From: Antilocapra americana
Taxonomy: Eukaryota; Chordata; Mammalia; Artiodactyla; Antilocapridae
Assembly (NCBI GenBank): GCA_007570785.1
Contig: ML664161.1
Coordinates: forward strand, 2,933,919-2,997,918
Reading direction: 5' to 3'
Length of the DNA stretch: 64,000 nucleotides
The first letter of the stretch is position 1, and the number at the start of each line of letters is the position of its first letter. Positions 50,615 through 63,924 of this stretch are shown here, piece by piece. Below the pieces are notes generated by a model that worked only from the letters and a program-made list of their open reading frames with translations, ran no database searches and was not told the origin of the DNA. A program made the position numbers and the translations under genes.

Positions 50615-53397
50615 AATTGGAAGTGGTCAAAAAAGAAATGGCAAGAGTGAACATCGACATTTTAGGAATCAGTAAACTAAAATGGACTGGAATGGGTGAA
50701 TTTAACTCAGATGACCATTATATCTACTATTGTGGGCAAGAATCCCTTAGAAGAAATGGAGTAGCCATCATAGTCAACAAAAGACTCACAGCAGTATTTG
50801 GATGCAGTCTCAAAAATGACAGAATGATTTCTATTCATTCCCAAGGCAAACCATTCAATATCACAGTAATCCAAGTCTCTGCCCTGAGTAGTGTGCTAAA
50901 GAGGCTGAAGTTGAATGGTTCTATGAAGACCCACAAGTCCTTCTAGAGCTAACACCCAAAAAGATGTCCCTTTCATTATAGGGGACTAGAATGCAAAAGT
51001 AGGAAGTCAAGAGCTACCTGGAGTAACAGGAAAATTTGACCCGGAGTACAAAATGAGGAAGGTCAAAGGCTAACAGAGTTTTGCCAAGAGAATGCACTGG
51101 TTATAGCAAACACCCTCTTCCAACAACACAAGAGCAGATGCTACACATGGACATCACCAGATGCTCAACACTGAAATCAGATTGATTATATTCTTTGCAG
51201 TCAAACATGAAGAAGCTCTATACAATCAGCAAAAACAAGACCAGGAACTGACTGTGGCTCAGTGCATGAACTCCTTTGCAAAAATCAGACTTTAATTGAA
51301 AAAAATATGAAAACCCACTAGACCATTCAGGTATAACCGAAATCAAATCCCTTATGATTATACAGTGGAAGTAACAAGTAGATTCAAGGGATTAGACATG
51401 ATAGACAGAGTGCCAGAAGAACTATGGACAGAGGTGCATGACATCGTACAGGAGGAAGTGACAGAGACCATATCCAAGAAAAACAGATGCAAAAAGGCAA
51501 AGTGGTTGTCTGACGAGGCCTTACAAATAGGTGAGAAAAGAAGAGACTTTTGAGGCAAAGGAAAAAGGAAAGATATTCTCATTTGAACGCAGAGTTCCGA
51601 AGAATAGCAAGGAGAGATAAGAAAGACTTCCTCAGTGGTCAATACAAAAAAATAGAGGAAAACAATTGAATGGGAAGGACTAGAGATCTCCTAAAGACAA
51701 TTAGAGAATCCCAGGGGACATTTTATGAAAAGATGGGCACAATAAAGGACAGAAATGGTATGGACCTAACAGAAACAGAAGATATTAGAGGTGGCAAGAA
51801 TACACAGAACTATACAAAAAAATAAAAAAAGCTTCATAACCCAGATAACTATGATGGTGTGATCACCCACCTACAGTCAGACATCCTGGAATGAAAAGTC
51901 AAGTGGACCTTAGGAACCATCACTGTGAACAAAGCTAGTGGAGCTGATGGAATTTCAGTTAAGCTATTTCAGGTTCTAAAAGATGATGCTGTGAAAGTGC
52001 TGCACTCAATATGCCTACAAATTTGGAAAACTCAGCAGTAGCCACAGAAGTGGAAAAAGTCAGTTTCCATTCCAATCCCAAGAAAGACAATCCCAAATAA
52101 TGTTCAAACTACTGCCCAATTGCACTCATCTCACATATTAGCAAAGTAATGCTTAAAATTCTCCAAGCAAGGCTTCAAAAGTACATGAACCATGAACTTC
52201 CAGATGTTCAAGCTGAATTTAGAAAAGGCAGAGGAACCAGAGATCAAATTGCCAACATCTGCTGGATCATCGAAAAAACAAGAGAGTTCCAGAAAAACAT
52301 CTACATTTGCTTTATTGACTATGCCAAGCCTTTGACTGTGTGAATTACAACAAACTGTGGAAAATTCTTCAAGAGATGGGAATACCACACCACTTGACCT
52401 GCCTCCTGAGAAATCTCTATGCAACTCAATAAGCTATAGTTAGAACTGGACATGGAAAAACAGACTGGTTCCAAATCGGGAAAGGAGTACATCAAGGCTG
52501 TATATTGTCTTTTTGCTTATTTAATTTATATGCAGAATATATCATGAGAAACACTGGACTGGATGAAGCACAAGCTGGAATCAAGATTGCCAGGAGAAAT
52601 ATCAATAACCTCAGATATGCAGATGACACCACCCTTATGGCAGAAAGTGAAGAAGAACTAAAGAGCTCTTGATGAAAAGGAAAGAGGAATGTGAAAAAGT
52701 TGACTTAAATCTCAGCATTCAGAAAACTAAGATCATGGCATCTGGTCCCATCACTTTATAGCAAATAGATGGGGAAACAATGGAAACAGGGACAGACTTT
52801 AATCTTGGGGGCTCCAAAATCACTGCAGATGGTGACTGCAGCCATGAAAGCAAAACACGGTTGCTTTTTGGAAGAGACTTATGACTAATCTAGACAACAT
52901 ATTAAGAAGCAGAGGGATTACTTCACCAACAAAGACTCATCTAGTCAAGGCTATGGTTTTTCCAGTGGTGATGTATGGATGTTAGAGTTGGGCTATATAG
53001 AAAGCTGAGTGCAGACGAATTGATGCTTTTGAACTGTGGTGTGGGAGAAGACTCTTGAGAGTCCCTTGGACTGCAAGGAGATCCAATCAGTCCATCCTAA
53101 AGGAAATCAGTCCTGAATATTCATTGGAAGGACTGATGTTAAGGCTGAAACTCCAATACTTTGGCTACCTTATGCTAAGAAGTGACACACTGGAAAAGAA
53201 ACTGCTGCTGGCAAAGATTGAAGGCAGAAGAGAAGGGGATGACAGAGGATGAGATGGTTTGATGGCATCACTGACTTGATGGACATGAGTTTGAGTTATC
53301 TCTGTTAGTTGGTGATGGATAGGGAATCCTGTCATGCTGCAGTCCATGGGGATGAAAACACTGAGACTGAGTGGCTGAACTGAACTAAACTGAACTG
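50615..53397 (+). mobile_element. BovB LINE, 2.8 kb, with target duplication
   Basis: Runs from the endonuclease (KLEVVKKEMARVNIDILGIS-type start, then WTGMGEFNSDDHYIYYCGQE) through reverse transcriptase to a 3' end with CTGAACTGAA-type repeats. 5' truncated. Frames are interrupted, with stops near 50946 and 51551 and breaks in the reverse transcriptase. Flanked by AGAGAATATTGTA (50602-50614) and AGAGAATGTTGTA (53398-53410), 12 of 13. Confidence 0.95.
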
Positions 53398-53540
53398 AGA
53401 GAATGTTGTATTATATAAATAAATTCATCACCAATATTTTTTTAAAAAATATACATAGCATAGAAATAACAACACAGCTTGGTAGGAGTGAATGTAATAA
53501 GTGTATATTGATTTTAGACTGCTATATTTGACATTTCATT

Positions 53541-53722
53541 ATTGTTTAATCATTTAGTCATGTCTGACTCTTGTGCCCCTCCATGGACTGCAGCAAGCCA
53601 GGCTCCTTGGTTCCATTTCTCCTCCAGGGGATCTTCTCCACCCAGGGGTTAAAACTGCATCTCCTGGGGCTCCTGCATTAGCAAGTAGATTCTTTACCGC
53701 TTGAGAAACTTAGGAAGCTCTA
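53541..53722 (-). mobile_element. Bov-tA SINE, internally deleted
   Basis: TTGTTTAATCATTTAGTCAT, GCTCCTTGGTTCCATTTCTC (a middle segment is missing), CTCCTGCATTAGCAAGTAGA, ending TTAGGAAGCTCT. Confidence 0.88.
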
Positions 53723-53733
53723 AAAAAGAGTGG

Positions 53734-53734
<1 letters not shown>

Positions 53735-53769
<35 letters not shown>
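53735..53769. repeat. (TG)n microsatellite, about 17 units
   Basis: Uninterrupted TG dinucleotides, placed between a SINE and an L1 tail. Confidence 0.97.
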
Positions 53770-53772
<3 letters not shown>

Positions 53773-53850
53773 AAACTGGTACACTTTTCTGTACAGAAGA
53801 AAGTAGCACAGTGTTGTAAATCAACCATATTGCAATAAAAATTAAAAATA
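53770..53850 (+). mobile_element. Ungulate L1-type 3' tail
   Basis: ATAAAACTGGTACACTTTTC, TGTACAGAAGAAAGTAGCAC, TGTAAATCAACCATATTGCA, AATAAAAATTAAAAA: the common ungulate L1 end. Confidence 0.6.
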
Positions 53851-53867
53851 TTGAAGTCTTTCAGTCC

Positions 53868-54167
53868 TTCCTAAAGGAAATCAGTCCTGAATATTCATTG
53901 GAAGGACTGATACTGAAGCTGAAACTCCAGTACTTTGGCCACCTGATGCAAAGAATTGACTCATTTGAAAAGACCCTGATGCTGGGAAAGATTGAAGGTG
54001 GGAGGAGAAGGGGACGACAGAGGATGCGATGGTTGGATGGCATCATTGCTTCAATGGACAAGAATTTGAGTAAGCTCAGGGAGTTGGAGAAGGACAGGGA
54101 AGCCTGGCGTGCTGCAGTCCATGGAGTCGCAAAGGGTCAAACTCGACAGAGCAACTGAATTGAACTG
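53868..54167 (+). mobile_element. BovB LINE 3' fragment
   Basis: Last 300 bp of BovB: frame AGGAAATCAGTCCTGAATAT ([20 protein letters not shown] in translation) to AGAGCAACTGAATTGAACTG. Confidence 0.94.
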
Positions 54168-55848
54168 AAAGCTGCAGTAAATGTGAGCTGAGGATGTGTT
54201 CTTATCTGGTGGCTTTATTGAGAAACAATCTGCTTTCAAGTTCACTTGGGCTTTTGGCAGAATTTATTTCTTTGTAGCTGGAGGATCAAATGCCCCAGAT
54301 TCTGACTGACTTGAAATCCAGGACCATTCTCAGCTGTTAGAGGCTGCTAAGTTCCTGGAGGCTGTTGCACCTCCTAGTAAGGGATAGCTTTCCAACATGT
54401 CACTATAGTTCATTGTGACAAAGCCTGCAAAGCATCTCTAGAGCAAGTCTGCCAGCAAAATGGAGAGTTATTCAATATAACAGAACCACAGGAGTGACAT
54501 TCATCACCTTTGCCAAATTCTACTGATTAGAAGCCAGAAGCCAGTCCTATCCACCATGCGGGGAGTCCTACACAAAAGTGTTAACCTCAGTTTGCTGGGA
54601 TCACCACACAGCAGCAGAGGAGTCTGTTAGCCCTGTTCAATATAGAAAGATTTTATCAGCCCCAGATGAAAACTGCAGAAACAAAACTTTCTCTCAGGTC
54701 ACCACTAGCAAAATAATGTTGCTAAGACTTAATAATAACTCTTTCTTATTCTCAGAATTAAAGCCTCAATATTGATGAAATGTTTATATCTTTTTTCTTT
54801 TTTTTTTGCTCTGTGCCTCCCCTCAGTATTCACCATGACACTTGTTGGAAGATGATGTGTTTTAGATGCCTGCACTTCACACTCTCTTCTGAAATTTAAC
54901 ATGCACAGAGACCAGACATGAGAAATAGGACCCTAAGATATAGTCTAGGAAGACACACCCCAAAGCAAGCAGAAAATAAAATAACTTAATAAAGACTAGA
55001 GGAAAATGGACTGAAGAACACAGGCAATAATATGATTGAAATGAAGAAAAATGAAAAAAACAAACAAACAAACAAACTCTTTCTTACATTTTGCATGTTA
55101 TATTTGGAATTTTTAAAACTGCAGCCATAGCTATATATACAAATTTTAGGTGGCAAATTAGTATCCTGAGTGCTTTATATTTTAATAACTTAAAGGTGAA
55201 GCAGGCAACTATTTCCTCTCCTTTGGGCAGGATGACAGAAGTGATCCTGAATGGAGAGTGAGTAAGAATGTAATACAGAGACTTGGATGGAAAGGCAAGA
55301 AGTTCAACAAAGCCCAAAGCACTCATCAACATGAAGGGACCAGTATCTGAGGTAGAGGCTTGAGGTATAAAGTCAAGGACCAGAGAGACAGGATTAGAGA
55401 GACAGCTAAGCAGGAAGACCTTCCAAATGTTATCCTGGGAAAACACCTAACAACTAGGTTGCATTTAAGGATAATTCCTTGCTGCTCATCTAGCTGGATT
55501 CCTGTGTCAAGAGGATAGCAGACTGTGGCAGAAAGAGATATCTATCTTGCAACATCAGGAAATATTGAATGTTCTTTGCTTTAGTCATCTTTTGTAAGGC
55601 TACTCATTCATTCATCATCTACAGCAGGGACTAAAAGAGACAAAAATATTCTCTCTCATAGACTTTATATTTTAGTCAGAGGAATCAAACTCTAATGTAA
55701 TAAACATTCATATTATACAGTGGTAAATGAAAAGGCCCATGAAAAATGAAAAGCAAGCAAGGGGTCCAGAAGAGTTAGTTATTGAATAGTCATAACCGAG
55801 ACAGGGTAACATGTTAAAAACTCTTGAAGGAAGTAAAAGTGTAAGCTA
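54168..55848. other. Intergenic sequence, no gene
   Basis: 54250-54560 may be an old LTR or other ancient repeat (ACCTTTGCCAAATTCTACTG), family not assigned. The frame at 55084-55446 (minus) is open for 120 codons but matches no family I recognise. Confidence 0.35.
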
Positions 55849-55854
55849 AACAGT

Positions 55855-56945
55855 CTGATTCTGCTTTATTGACTATGTCAAAGCCTTTGACTGTGTGGAT
55901 CACAATAAACTGTGGAAAATTATGAAGGAGATGGGAATACCAGACCACTTGATCTGCCTCTTGAGAAATATGTATGCAGGTCAAGAAGCAACAGTTAGAA
56001 CTGGACATAGAACAACAGACTGGTTCTAAATAGAAATAAGAGTATGACAAGGCTGTATATTGTCACCCTGCTTATTTAAAATGTATGCAGAATATCTCAT
56101 GAGAAATGCAGGGCTGGAGGAAGCACAAGCTGGAATCAGGATTGCCAGGAGAAATATCAATAACCTCAGCTATGCAGATGACACCACCCTTATGGCAGAA
56201 ATTGAAGAGGAACCAAAAAGCTTCTTGCTGAAAGGGAAAGAAGAGAATGAAAAAGTTGGCTTAAAACTCAACACTCAGAAAACTAAGATCTTGGCATCCA
56301 ATCCCATTACTTCATGCCAAATATATGGGGAAACAGTGGAAACAGTGGCTGACGTTATTTTTCTGGGCTCCAAAATCACTGCAGATGATGATTACAGCCA
56401 TGAAATTAAAAGACACTCTTTGGAAGGAAAGCTATGACAAACCTAGACATCATATTGAAAAGCAGAGATATTACTTTGTCAACAAAGGTCCATCTAGTCA
56501 AGGCTATGTATGGTTTTTCCAGTGGTCACATATGGATGTTAAAGTTGGACTATAAAGAAATCTGACCGCTAAAGAATTGATGCTTTTGAACTGTGGTAAT
56601 GGAGAAGACTCTTGAGAGTACCTTGGACTGCAAGGAGATCCAACCAGTTCATCCTAATGGAGATCAGTCCTGAGTGTTCATTGGAAGCACTGATGTTGAA
56701 GCTGAAACTACAATCCTTTGGCCACCTGATGTGAAGAGCTAACTTATTTGCAAAGACCCTGATGCTGGGAAAGATTGAGGGCAAGACGAGAAGGAGATGA
56801 CAGAGGATGAGATGGTTGGACGGCATCATTGACTCAATGAACATGGGTTTGGGTAGACTCAAGGAGTTGGTGATGGACAGGGAGGCCTGGCATGCTGCAG
56901 TTCATGGGGTCTCAAAGAGTCGGACATGACTGAGCAACTGAATTG
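55855..56945 (+). mobile_element. BovB LINE, 5'-truncated, 1.1 kb
   Basis: Starts in reverse transcriptase (CTTTATTGACTATGTCAAAG) and keeps LSYADDTTLMAEI (YADD intact near 56170). It ends ATGACTGAGCAACTGAATTG. The flanks share only the 7-bp AAACAGT (55848-55854, 56946-56952), a weak duplication candidate. Confidence 0.94.
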
Positions 56946-57186
56946 AAACAGTATGAGATGGGATCCTATGTGTTGTGCCTGTGGAATAGCAAAGTGGAAA
57001 GTGCATCTCAAGGGGACTAAGCAAACGTGTAAGTAGTTATAGAACCTTCTGAGGACAGAAAGGTTCTGTGGGAATTGTATCATATAGAACCATGTAGGGT
57101 TTTACCAGGATCTAGATTTCACCCTGAGTGAAATGAGAAGCCATTGGCAAGTATAGACAGACAGCAGAAAACTCTGAGGTTTCATT

Positions 57187-57322
57187 GCTGCTGGTGTTGC
57201 TGCTAACTCGCTTCATTTGTGTCTGACTCTGTGAGACCCCATAGACGACAGCCCACAAGGCTCCTCCATCCATGGGATTTTCCAGGCAAGAGTACTGGAG
57301 TGGAGTGCCATTGCCTTCTCCG
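57187..57322 (-). mobile_element. Bov-A type SINE with perfect target duplication
   Basis: GCTGCTGGTGTTGCTGCTAA start, CCATGGGATTTTCCAGGCAA, GCCATTGCCTTCTCC end. GAGGTTTCATT occurs at 57176-57186 and 57323-57333. Confidence 0.93.
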
Positions 57323-57333
57323 GAGGTTTCATT

Positions 57334-57661
57334 AGCCCCATGTTATACCTTCAAGGAGACTTTCCTGTCCTCACCTGTGGCTGATTTTTATCTCTACTCT
57401 TGCCTATCTCCAAGTGCTAATAATCCTATCAGACTTACCAAAGTCTCCTGATCTTGTATTTACCCTTATTTTCAACCAGAGGTAAACACTTGTGTCATTT
57501 TAACGTGGTTTGGGAAATAATATATAGGGATTGACAAATACCCTTTTAACAAAACAGTACCTGATGAATGAGCTTTATAATTTTATTTTTCGTGTTGATG
57601 TTTTGGTATTGTAATAACATTAAAAAATCTGTCTACATCTGCAAAGAATTTTTTTGATGAA
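57334..57661. other. Spacer between SINE and BovB
   Basis: AT-rich unique sequence; nothing recognised. Confidence 0.5.
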
Positions 57662-58928
57662 TTTCAGTTCAGTTCAGTAGCTCAATTGTGTCTGATTCTT
57701 TGAGACCCCATGAACTGCAGCAGGCCAGGCCTCCCGGTCCATCACCAACTCCTGGAGTCCACTCAAACCCATGTCCATTGAGTCGGTGAAGCCATCCAAC
57801 CATCTCATCCTCTGTCATCCCCTTCTCCTCCTGCCCTCAATCTTTCCCAGCATCAGGGTCTTATCAAATGAATCAGCTCTTTGCATCAGGTGGCCAAAGG
57901 ATTGGAATTTCAGCATCAGTATCAGTCCTTCCAATGAATATTCAGGACTGATTTCCTTTAGGATAGACTGATTGGATCTCCTTGCAGTCCAAGTACTCTC
58001 AAGAGTCCTCTCCAACACCACAGTTCAAAAGCATTAATTCTTCTGCACTCAGCTTTCTTTATAGTCCAACTCTCACATCCATACATGACCATGGGAAAAA
58101 CCATAGCCTTGACTACACTGACCTTTGTTGGCAAGGTAATGTCTCTGCTTTTCAATATACTGTCTAAGTTGATCATAACGTTCCTTCCAAGGAGTAAGTG
58201 TCTTTTAATTTCATGGCTGTAGTCACCATCTGCAGTGATTTTGGAGCCCCGAAAAATAACATCAGCCACTGTTTCTACTGTTTCCCTATCTATTCATCAT
58301 GAAGTGATGGGACCGGAGGCCATGATCTTAGTTTTCTGAACGTCGAGCTTTAAGCCAACTTTTCACTCTCCTCTTTCCCTTTCATCAAGAGGCTCTTTAG
58401 TTCTTCTTCACTTTCTGCCATAAGGGTGGTGTCATCTGCATATCTGAGGTTATTGATATTTCTCCTGGGAATCTTGATTCTAGCTTGTGCTTCGTCCAGC
58501 CCAGTGTTTCTCATGATATACTCTGCATATAAGTTAAATAGGCAGGGTGACAATATATTGCCTTGACTTACTCCATTTTCTATTTAGAATCAGTCTATTG
58601 TTCCATGTCCAGTTCTAACTGTTGCTTCTTGACCTGCATACAAATTTCTCAAGAGGTAGGTCAGGTGGTCTGGTATTCCCATCTCCTTCAGAATTTTCCA
58701 CAGTTTATTGTGATCCACAGAGTCTAAGGCTTTGGCATAGTCAATAAAGCAGAAATAAATGTTTTTCTGGAACTCTTTTGCTTTTTTGATGATCCATCAG
58801 ATGTTAGCAATTTGATTTCTGGTTCCACTGCCTTTCCTAAAACCAGCTTGAACATCTGGAAGTTCACGGTTCACGTATTGCTGAAGCCTGGCCTGAAGAA
58901 TTTTAAGCATTACTTTGCAAGCATATGT
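57662..58928 (-). mobile_element. BovB LINE, 5'-truncated, 1.3 kb
   Basis: 3' end at the left (TTCAGTTCAGTTCAGTAGCT). The reverse complement carries the late reverse transcriptase with NLRYADDTTLMAESEEELKS (frame 58553-58350) and INAFELWCWRGLLRVLGLQG. Broken frames. Its truncated 5' end abuts the next BovB copy. Confidence 0.95.
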
Positions 58929-60870
58929 TCAGTTCAGTTCACTTCAGTCGCTCAGTCGTGTCTGACTCTTTGCAACCCCATGAACTGCAGCATGCCAAGA
59001 CTCCCTGTCCATCATCAACTTTCGGAGTCTACCCAAATCCATGTCCATTGAGTTGGTGATGCCATCCAACCATCTCATCCCCTATTGTCCCGTTCTCCTC
59101 CTGCTCCCAGTCCTCCCTAGCATCAGGGTCTTTTCCAATGAGTCAACTCTTCACATGAGGTGGCCAAAGTATTGGAGTTTCAGCTTCAACATCAGTCCTT
59201 CCAATGAACACCCAGGACTGATCTCCATTAGGATGGGCTTGTTGGATCTCCTCGCAGTCCAAGGGACTCTCAAGAGTCTTCTCCAACACCACAGTTCAAA
59301 ACTATCAATTCTTCGTCGCTCAACCCTTTTCACTGTCCAACTCTCACATCCATACATGACTACTGGAAACACCATAGCCTTGACTAGATGGATCTTTGTT
59401 GGCAAAGTAATGTCTCTCCTTTTCAATATGCTGTCTAGATTGGCCATAACTTTCCTTCCACGGAGTAAGCGTCTTTTGATTTCATGGCTGCAATCCCCAT
59501 CTACAGTGATTTTGGAGCCCCCCAAAATAAAATCTGACACTATTTCCACTGTTTCCCCATCTATTTGCCATGAAGTGATGGGGCCAGTTGCCATGATCTT
59601 AGTTTTCTTAATGTTGAGTCTTAAGCCAACTTTTTCACCTCCTTTTTTACTGTCAGCAAGAGACTTTTTAGTTCCTCTTTACTTTCTGCCACAAGGGTGG
59701 TGTCAGCTGCATATGTGAGGTTATTGACATTTCTCCCAGCGATCTTGATTCCAGCTTGTGCTTCTTCCATGCCAGCGTTTCTCATGATGTACTCTGCATA
59801 TAAGTTAAATAAGCAGGGTGACAGTATACAGCCTTGACATACTCCTTTTCCTATTTGGAACCAGTCTGTTGTTCCATGTTTACTTCTAATCGTTGCTTCC
59901 TAACCTGCATACAGGTTTCTCGAGACACAGGTCAGGTGGTCTAGTATTCCCATCTCCTTAAGAATTTTCCAGTTTATTGTGATCCACATAGTGAAACGCT
60001 TTGGCATAGTCAATAACACAGAAGTAGATGTTCTTCTGGAACTCTCTTGCTTTTTCGATAATCCAGTGGATGTTGGCAATTTGATCTCTGGTTCCTCTGT
60101 CATTTCTAAAACTAGCTTGGACATTTGGAAGTTCATGGTCTGAAACCTGGCTTGGAGAATTTTGAGCATCACTTTACTAGCGTGTGAGATGAGTGCAATT
60201 GTGTGGTTGTTTGAGCATTTTTTGGCATTGCCTTTCTTTGGGATTGGAATGAAAACTGACCTTTTCCAGTCCTGTGGCCACTGCTGAGTTTCCCAAATTT
60301 GCTGGCATATTGAGTGCAGCACTTTCACAGCACCATCTTTCAGGATTTGAAATAGCTCAAATGGAATTCCATCACCTTCACTAGCTTTGTTTGTAGTGAT
60401 GCTTCCAAGGCCCACTTGACTTCCCATCCCAGGATGTCTGGTTCTAGGTGAGTGCTCACACCATTGTGATTATCTAGGTCATGGAGATCTTTTTTGTACA
60501 GTTCTTCTGTGTATTCTTGCCACCTCTTGTTAATATCTTCTGCTTCATTTACGTCTATACCATTTCTGTTTTATTGTGCTATCTTTGCATCAAATATTCC
60601 CTTGGTATCTCTAATTTTCTTGAAGATATCTCTAGTCTTTCCCATTCTATTGTTTTCCTGTATTTCTTTGCATTGGTCACTGAAGAAGACTTTCTTATCT
60701 CTCCTTGTTGTTCTTTGGGACTCTACTTTCAAATGGATATATCTTTCCTTTTCTCCTTTGCCTTTTTCTTCTCTTCTTTCACAGTTATTTGTAAAGTCTG
60801 TCAGAAAACCATTTTGCCTTTTTACATTTGTTTTTCTTGGTTATGGTCTTGATCACTGTTTTCTCTACAG
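58929..60870 (-). mobile_element. BovB LINE, 5'-truncated, 1.9 kb
   Basis: 3' end TTCAGTTCAGTTCACTTCAG directly adjoins the previous copy. The reverse complement has IDSFELWCWRRLLRVPWTAR (frame 59594-59151) and, further 5', DWKRSVFIPIPKKGNAKKCS (frame 60427-59900). The outermost 300 bp (60550-60870) are strongly diverged. Non-functional. Confidence 0.94.
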
Positions 60871-60904
60871 TGCCACAAACCTCCAGATCAGTCTGTTATA
60901 ACTC

Positions 60905-61135
60905 CTCTTATTTTATTATTATTATTTTTACTTTCTGTTGAATATAGTTGACATACAACATTGATTTTAGGTGGACAACATAGTGGCTCAACATTTATAC
61001 ACATTAGGAAATAATCTCCATAAAATCTGGCAACAGTCGCATACAAAACTCTTACAATACTGTCGATTATATTCTTATGCTGTATGTTACATCCTTGCAA
61101 CTTAATTTTATGACTGGGAGCTATAACCTCTAATT
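60905..61135 (-). mobile_element. Old L1-type 3' end
   Basis: GAATATAGTTGACATACAAC, TTTTAGGTGGACAACATAGT, CTCAACATTTATACACATTA: the reverse-complement style of ancient mammalian L1 3' ends. Diverged. Confidence 0.5.
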
Positions 61136-63450
61136 TATTTGAGAATTCTTGAGGCCATTTTTGTAAACCACTTCTACTGAAAATCTCAATAATGTGCTAT
61201 TTTGAATCTTGGTAAAAAAAAATCATGGAATAAATTACTGACAATATTCACAAAATATCTATAGATCAAACATCACATATTATAGTAACTGAACCACAAA
61301 ACTTTCAGAAACTAGCCAAAGGAGGGTTCTTTTAATCTTGTTTTATTAAAGGGGGAAGCAAAAATTACTTGCTATTCAACGAGGGGGAGACATATACTCT
61401 TTCAGCACAACATTCTGATTAACACATTTTATTTTACAGTTGATATTTATAAGCAAAAGGGATTTATAGTATACTGCCATGTTGACATAGAATATTCTTT
61501 TTGATATGTGTTATGCTTAGTCGCTTAGTCATATTTGACTCTTTAGTTTTCAGAAAATGATTCAATTATTTCTGAGACTATTTTACATTCCATTGCTATA
61601 AATTCTAAACATTTTGATGCTGAAAAATCAATGATCAGATCTAGTTTAGACTGACAGATGTCCCCAAATTAGAATGTCAGATATTTGAGCTATTCATTCT
61701 GAATAAAGTCACAGTGCCAAATGTTACTACAAAGTGTATAGGCAATTGTCATATCAATTAAGATGAAATCAGTAATGATCCATATGTTAAAAAAAAACAT
61801 AATTGTGAAGGAAGACTGAGCCATTGCTTAGGAACTTGTGTTTTATATGTTCATAAATATATCATTGATACGATGACTGTTCTTTATAATCTAAAGAAAA
61901 TAGTGATAGAGAAGAAAAAAACTATTTTTTCTTACCAAATTTCAAGCATGTTTTGAATTTGCAAAAGAGAATTTATTGCAAATGGATACACTCTTCACAT
62001 GTCTGTATAATCATAGCTCTACATATCCACGGGAGTGCAAGATTGTCACAATAGAATGTCAGAAAGCACCCTTTTCTTTGTAATTTTTATACAGTTTATT
62101 ACCTCTTGAAATTTTGTCTGCATTGCAGCTCTCTGCAAGCATCTTTTATCAATCTTACTGAACTATAAGCTCTTTGAAGGTAGAATCATGGTGTTCTTCT
62201 TTGCGTCCACACTTGGAGCGTGGAGACTTGACAGTGGTAGATTTTGAGTAAAAAAATTGTGCTTTCCTGTGTCTGGTCTTCCCATGAAGACCGAAGTAGA
62301 GAGGTTATGAAAATAGGCATTCCATTTCCTTGATATAAACCATGGGAGAGCCAGGCCCTGTGGTTTCTACAAGCCTTTGTCACAGAACTAGGCTATTATA
62401 GTTGCCATAAACATTCATCTCAATGACAGAAAGATATTTTAAAGCATTTTTCCATGTGGATATAACTGCAATAAGATTTCTCAAGTTTATTCTCTCCAAT
62501 CTATTGTCAGAATAATTTAATATAATCATTAATTAAGAGAAGGAGAAGAAACTTGAGAAGGAAATGTAAGTCCCCATCAGCTCTCCACATGCCTTGCTGA
62601 GTAAACATCCTGGAACTACAGCAAACAGAATTCAATCTTAGGTTACTAGATAGGAAGGAAGCATTGCAGTTTAAGATAGAAGGAGGAAGAGGTGGAGTCC
62701 AGGAATATTAGACCTCATTCTGTGTACCCCATCAGGGCCGTACTAGACTTCTGCTATAACACAGAGTTCTAAGTGCATTGTGTGAAAGTGTATTGTTAAC
62801 ATAAGATTGTGGGTCATGCATTTTGCTGTGAAGTCAGCTCTCCTTCTAGAACATTTTCAAAGAAACCCTGAATGGGATTTTTTAAAATTAAGGATCTCAT
62901 AGAGGAGGTTTTATGATGAAGTACTAATGTTGATGTTGAGGTTTTGGGGAATGGGAAGTGAAAGGAAGTTCATGTAGTAAAGTTTATGATATTGCACCTG
63001 ACCCTGCTTCTCTGTGTCTGGAATCAGGTTATGAAGCTAAAGTCAGAAAATCTGGAGAGGATTCAAATCCCTAAATCTAGGTCAGAAAGAAAAACTATAG
63101 ACTGCAAAGATAAACTCAGTAAATCACCAAAATTAACTAACAACATTCAAATAGTATTAAACTTTATTAGTTCACTTATCAAACCCAAATAAAACTAAGA
63201 CATTATATATTAGTGATTGCAAATTATACTTCTATGGAAATAATTGATAACACAAATATCTTCTTATATTAATTGAAAATTATGAATCAAATTATATCTT
63301 ACATTTGTATTAGCATTCATATTTTGATTTATTAAACCCCAACAGCTGGACCATTTAGTCATGTGGAATTTTTCTTTTCTTTTTTTCACTCAAAAGAAGC
63401 TGTCAAGGAAACTAATTTTTAATTCCAATCTACAAAATATTTTTGCATTT
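61136..63450. other. Intergenic AT-rich sequence
   Basis: Only a 40-bp Bov-tA scrap (61506-61545, TTATGCTTAGTCGCTTAGTC) is recognisable. No gene supported. Confidence 0.45.
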
Positions 63451-63660
63451 AACCACTCTATCCTGGTGACTCAGATGACAAAGAATTTTACTTAAATGTA
63501 AGAGACCTGGATTTGATCCCTGGATCAGGAAGATACCCTGGAGAAGGGAATGGCTACACAGTCCAGTATTTTTGCCTGGAGAATTCCATGGACTCCAGCC
63601 TGGTAGCTACAATTCATGGGGTAGTAAAGAGCTGAACATGACTGAGGGACTAACATTTTC
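63451..63660 (+). mobile_element. Bov-tA SINE
   Basis: Diverged head (CTGGTGACTCAGATGACAAA), then ATTTGATCCCTGGATCAGGA, CTGGAGAATTCCATGGACTC, GACTGAGGGACTAACATTTT. Confidence 0.9.
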
Positions 63661-63924
63661 ACTGTCAAACATTACAGAGTGTTACCCTTAAGAGTTGCTC
63701 AAAAATGTGAACCTAAGACACTTATATAACATGAACTATAATACCCAAATAAATTTTATTAACCTTTAGGTACAAAGAAGAAAATAGAGTTTGATATAAT
63801 TTAGAAATATGTTCAATGAAACAACAAAGAAAAATTCTATTTTAAGATAATGTTTCCAGGGAGAAAAGCATGGATTGTTTCTTTTATTAAGAGAAACAAT
63901 TTAGAGGATTTTCTAATGCTGATT

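Noticed and set aside
55084..55446. 120-codon minus-strand open frame
   Set aside because: Composition and lack of any known motif suggest chance. It lies in intergenic sequence without promoter, introns or paralogue evidence.
59041..59718. 225-codon plus-strand open frame
   Set aside because: It is the antisense of a minus-strand BovB reverse transcriptase; the apparent protein is a shadow.
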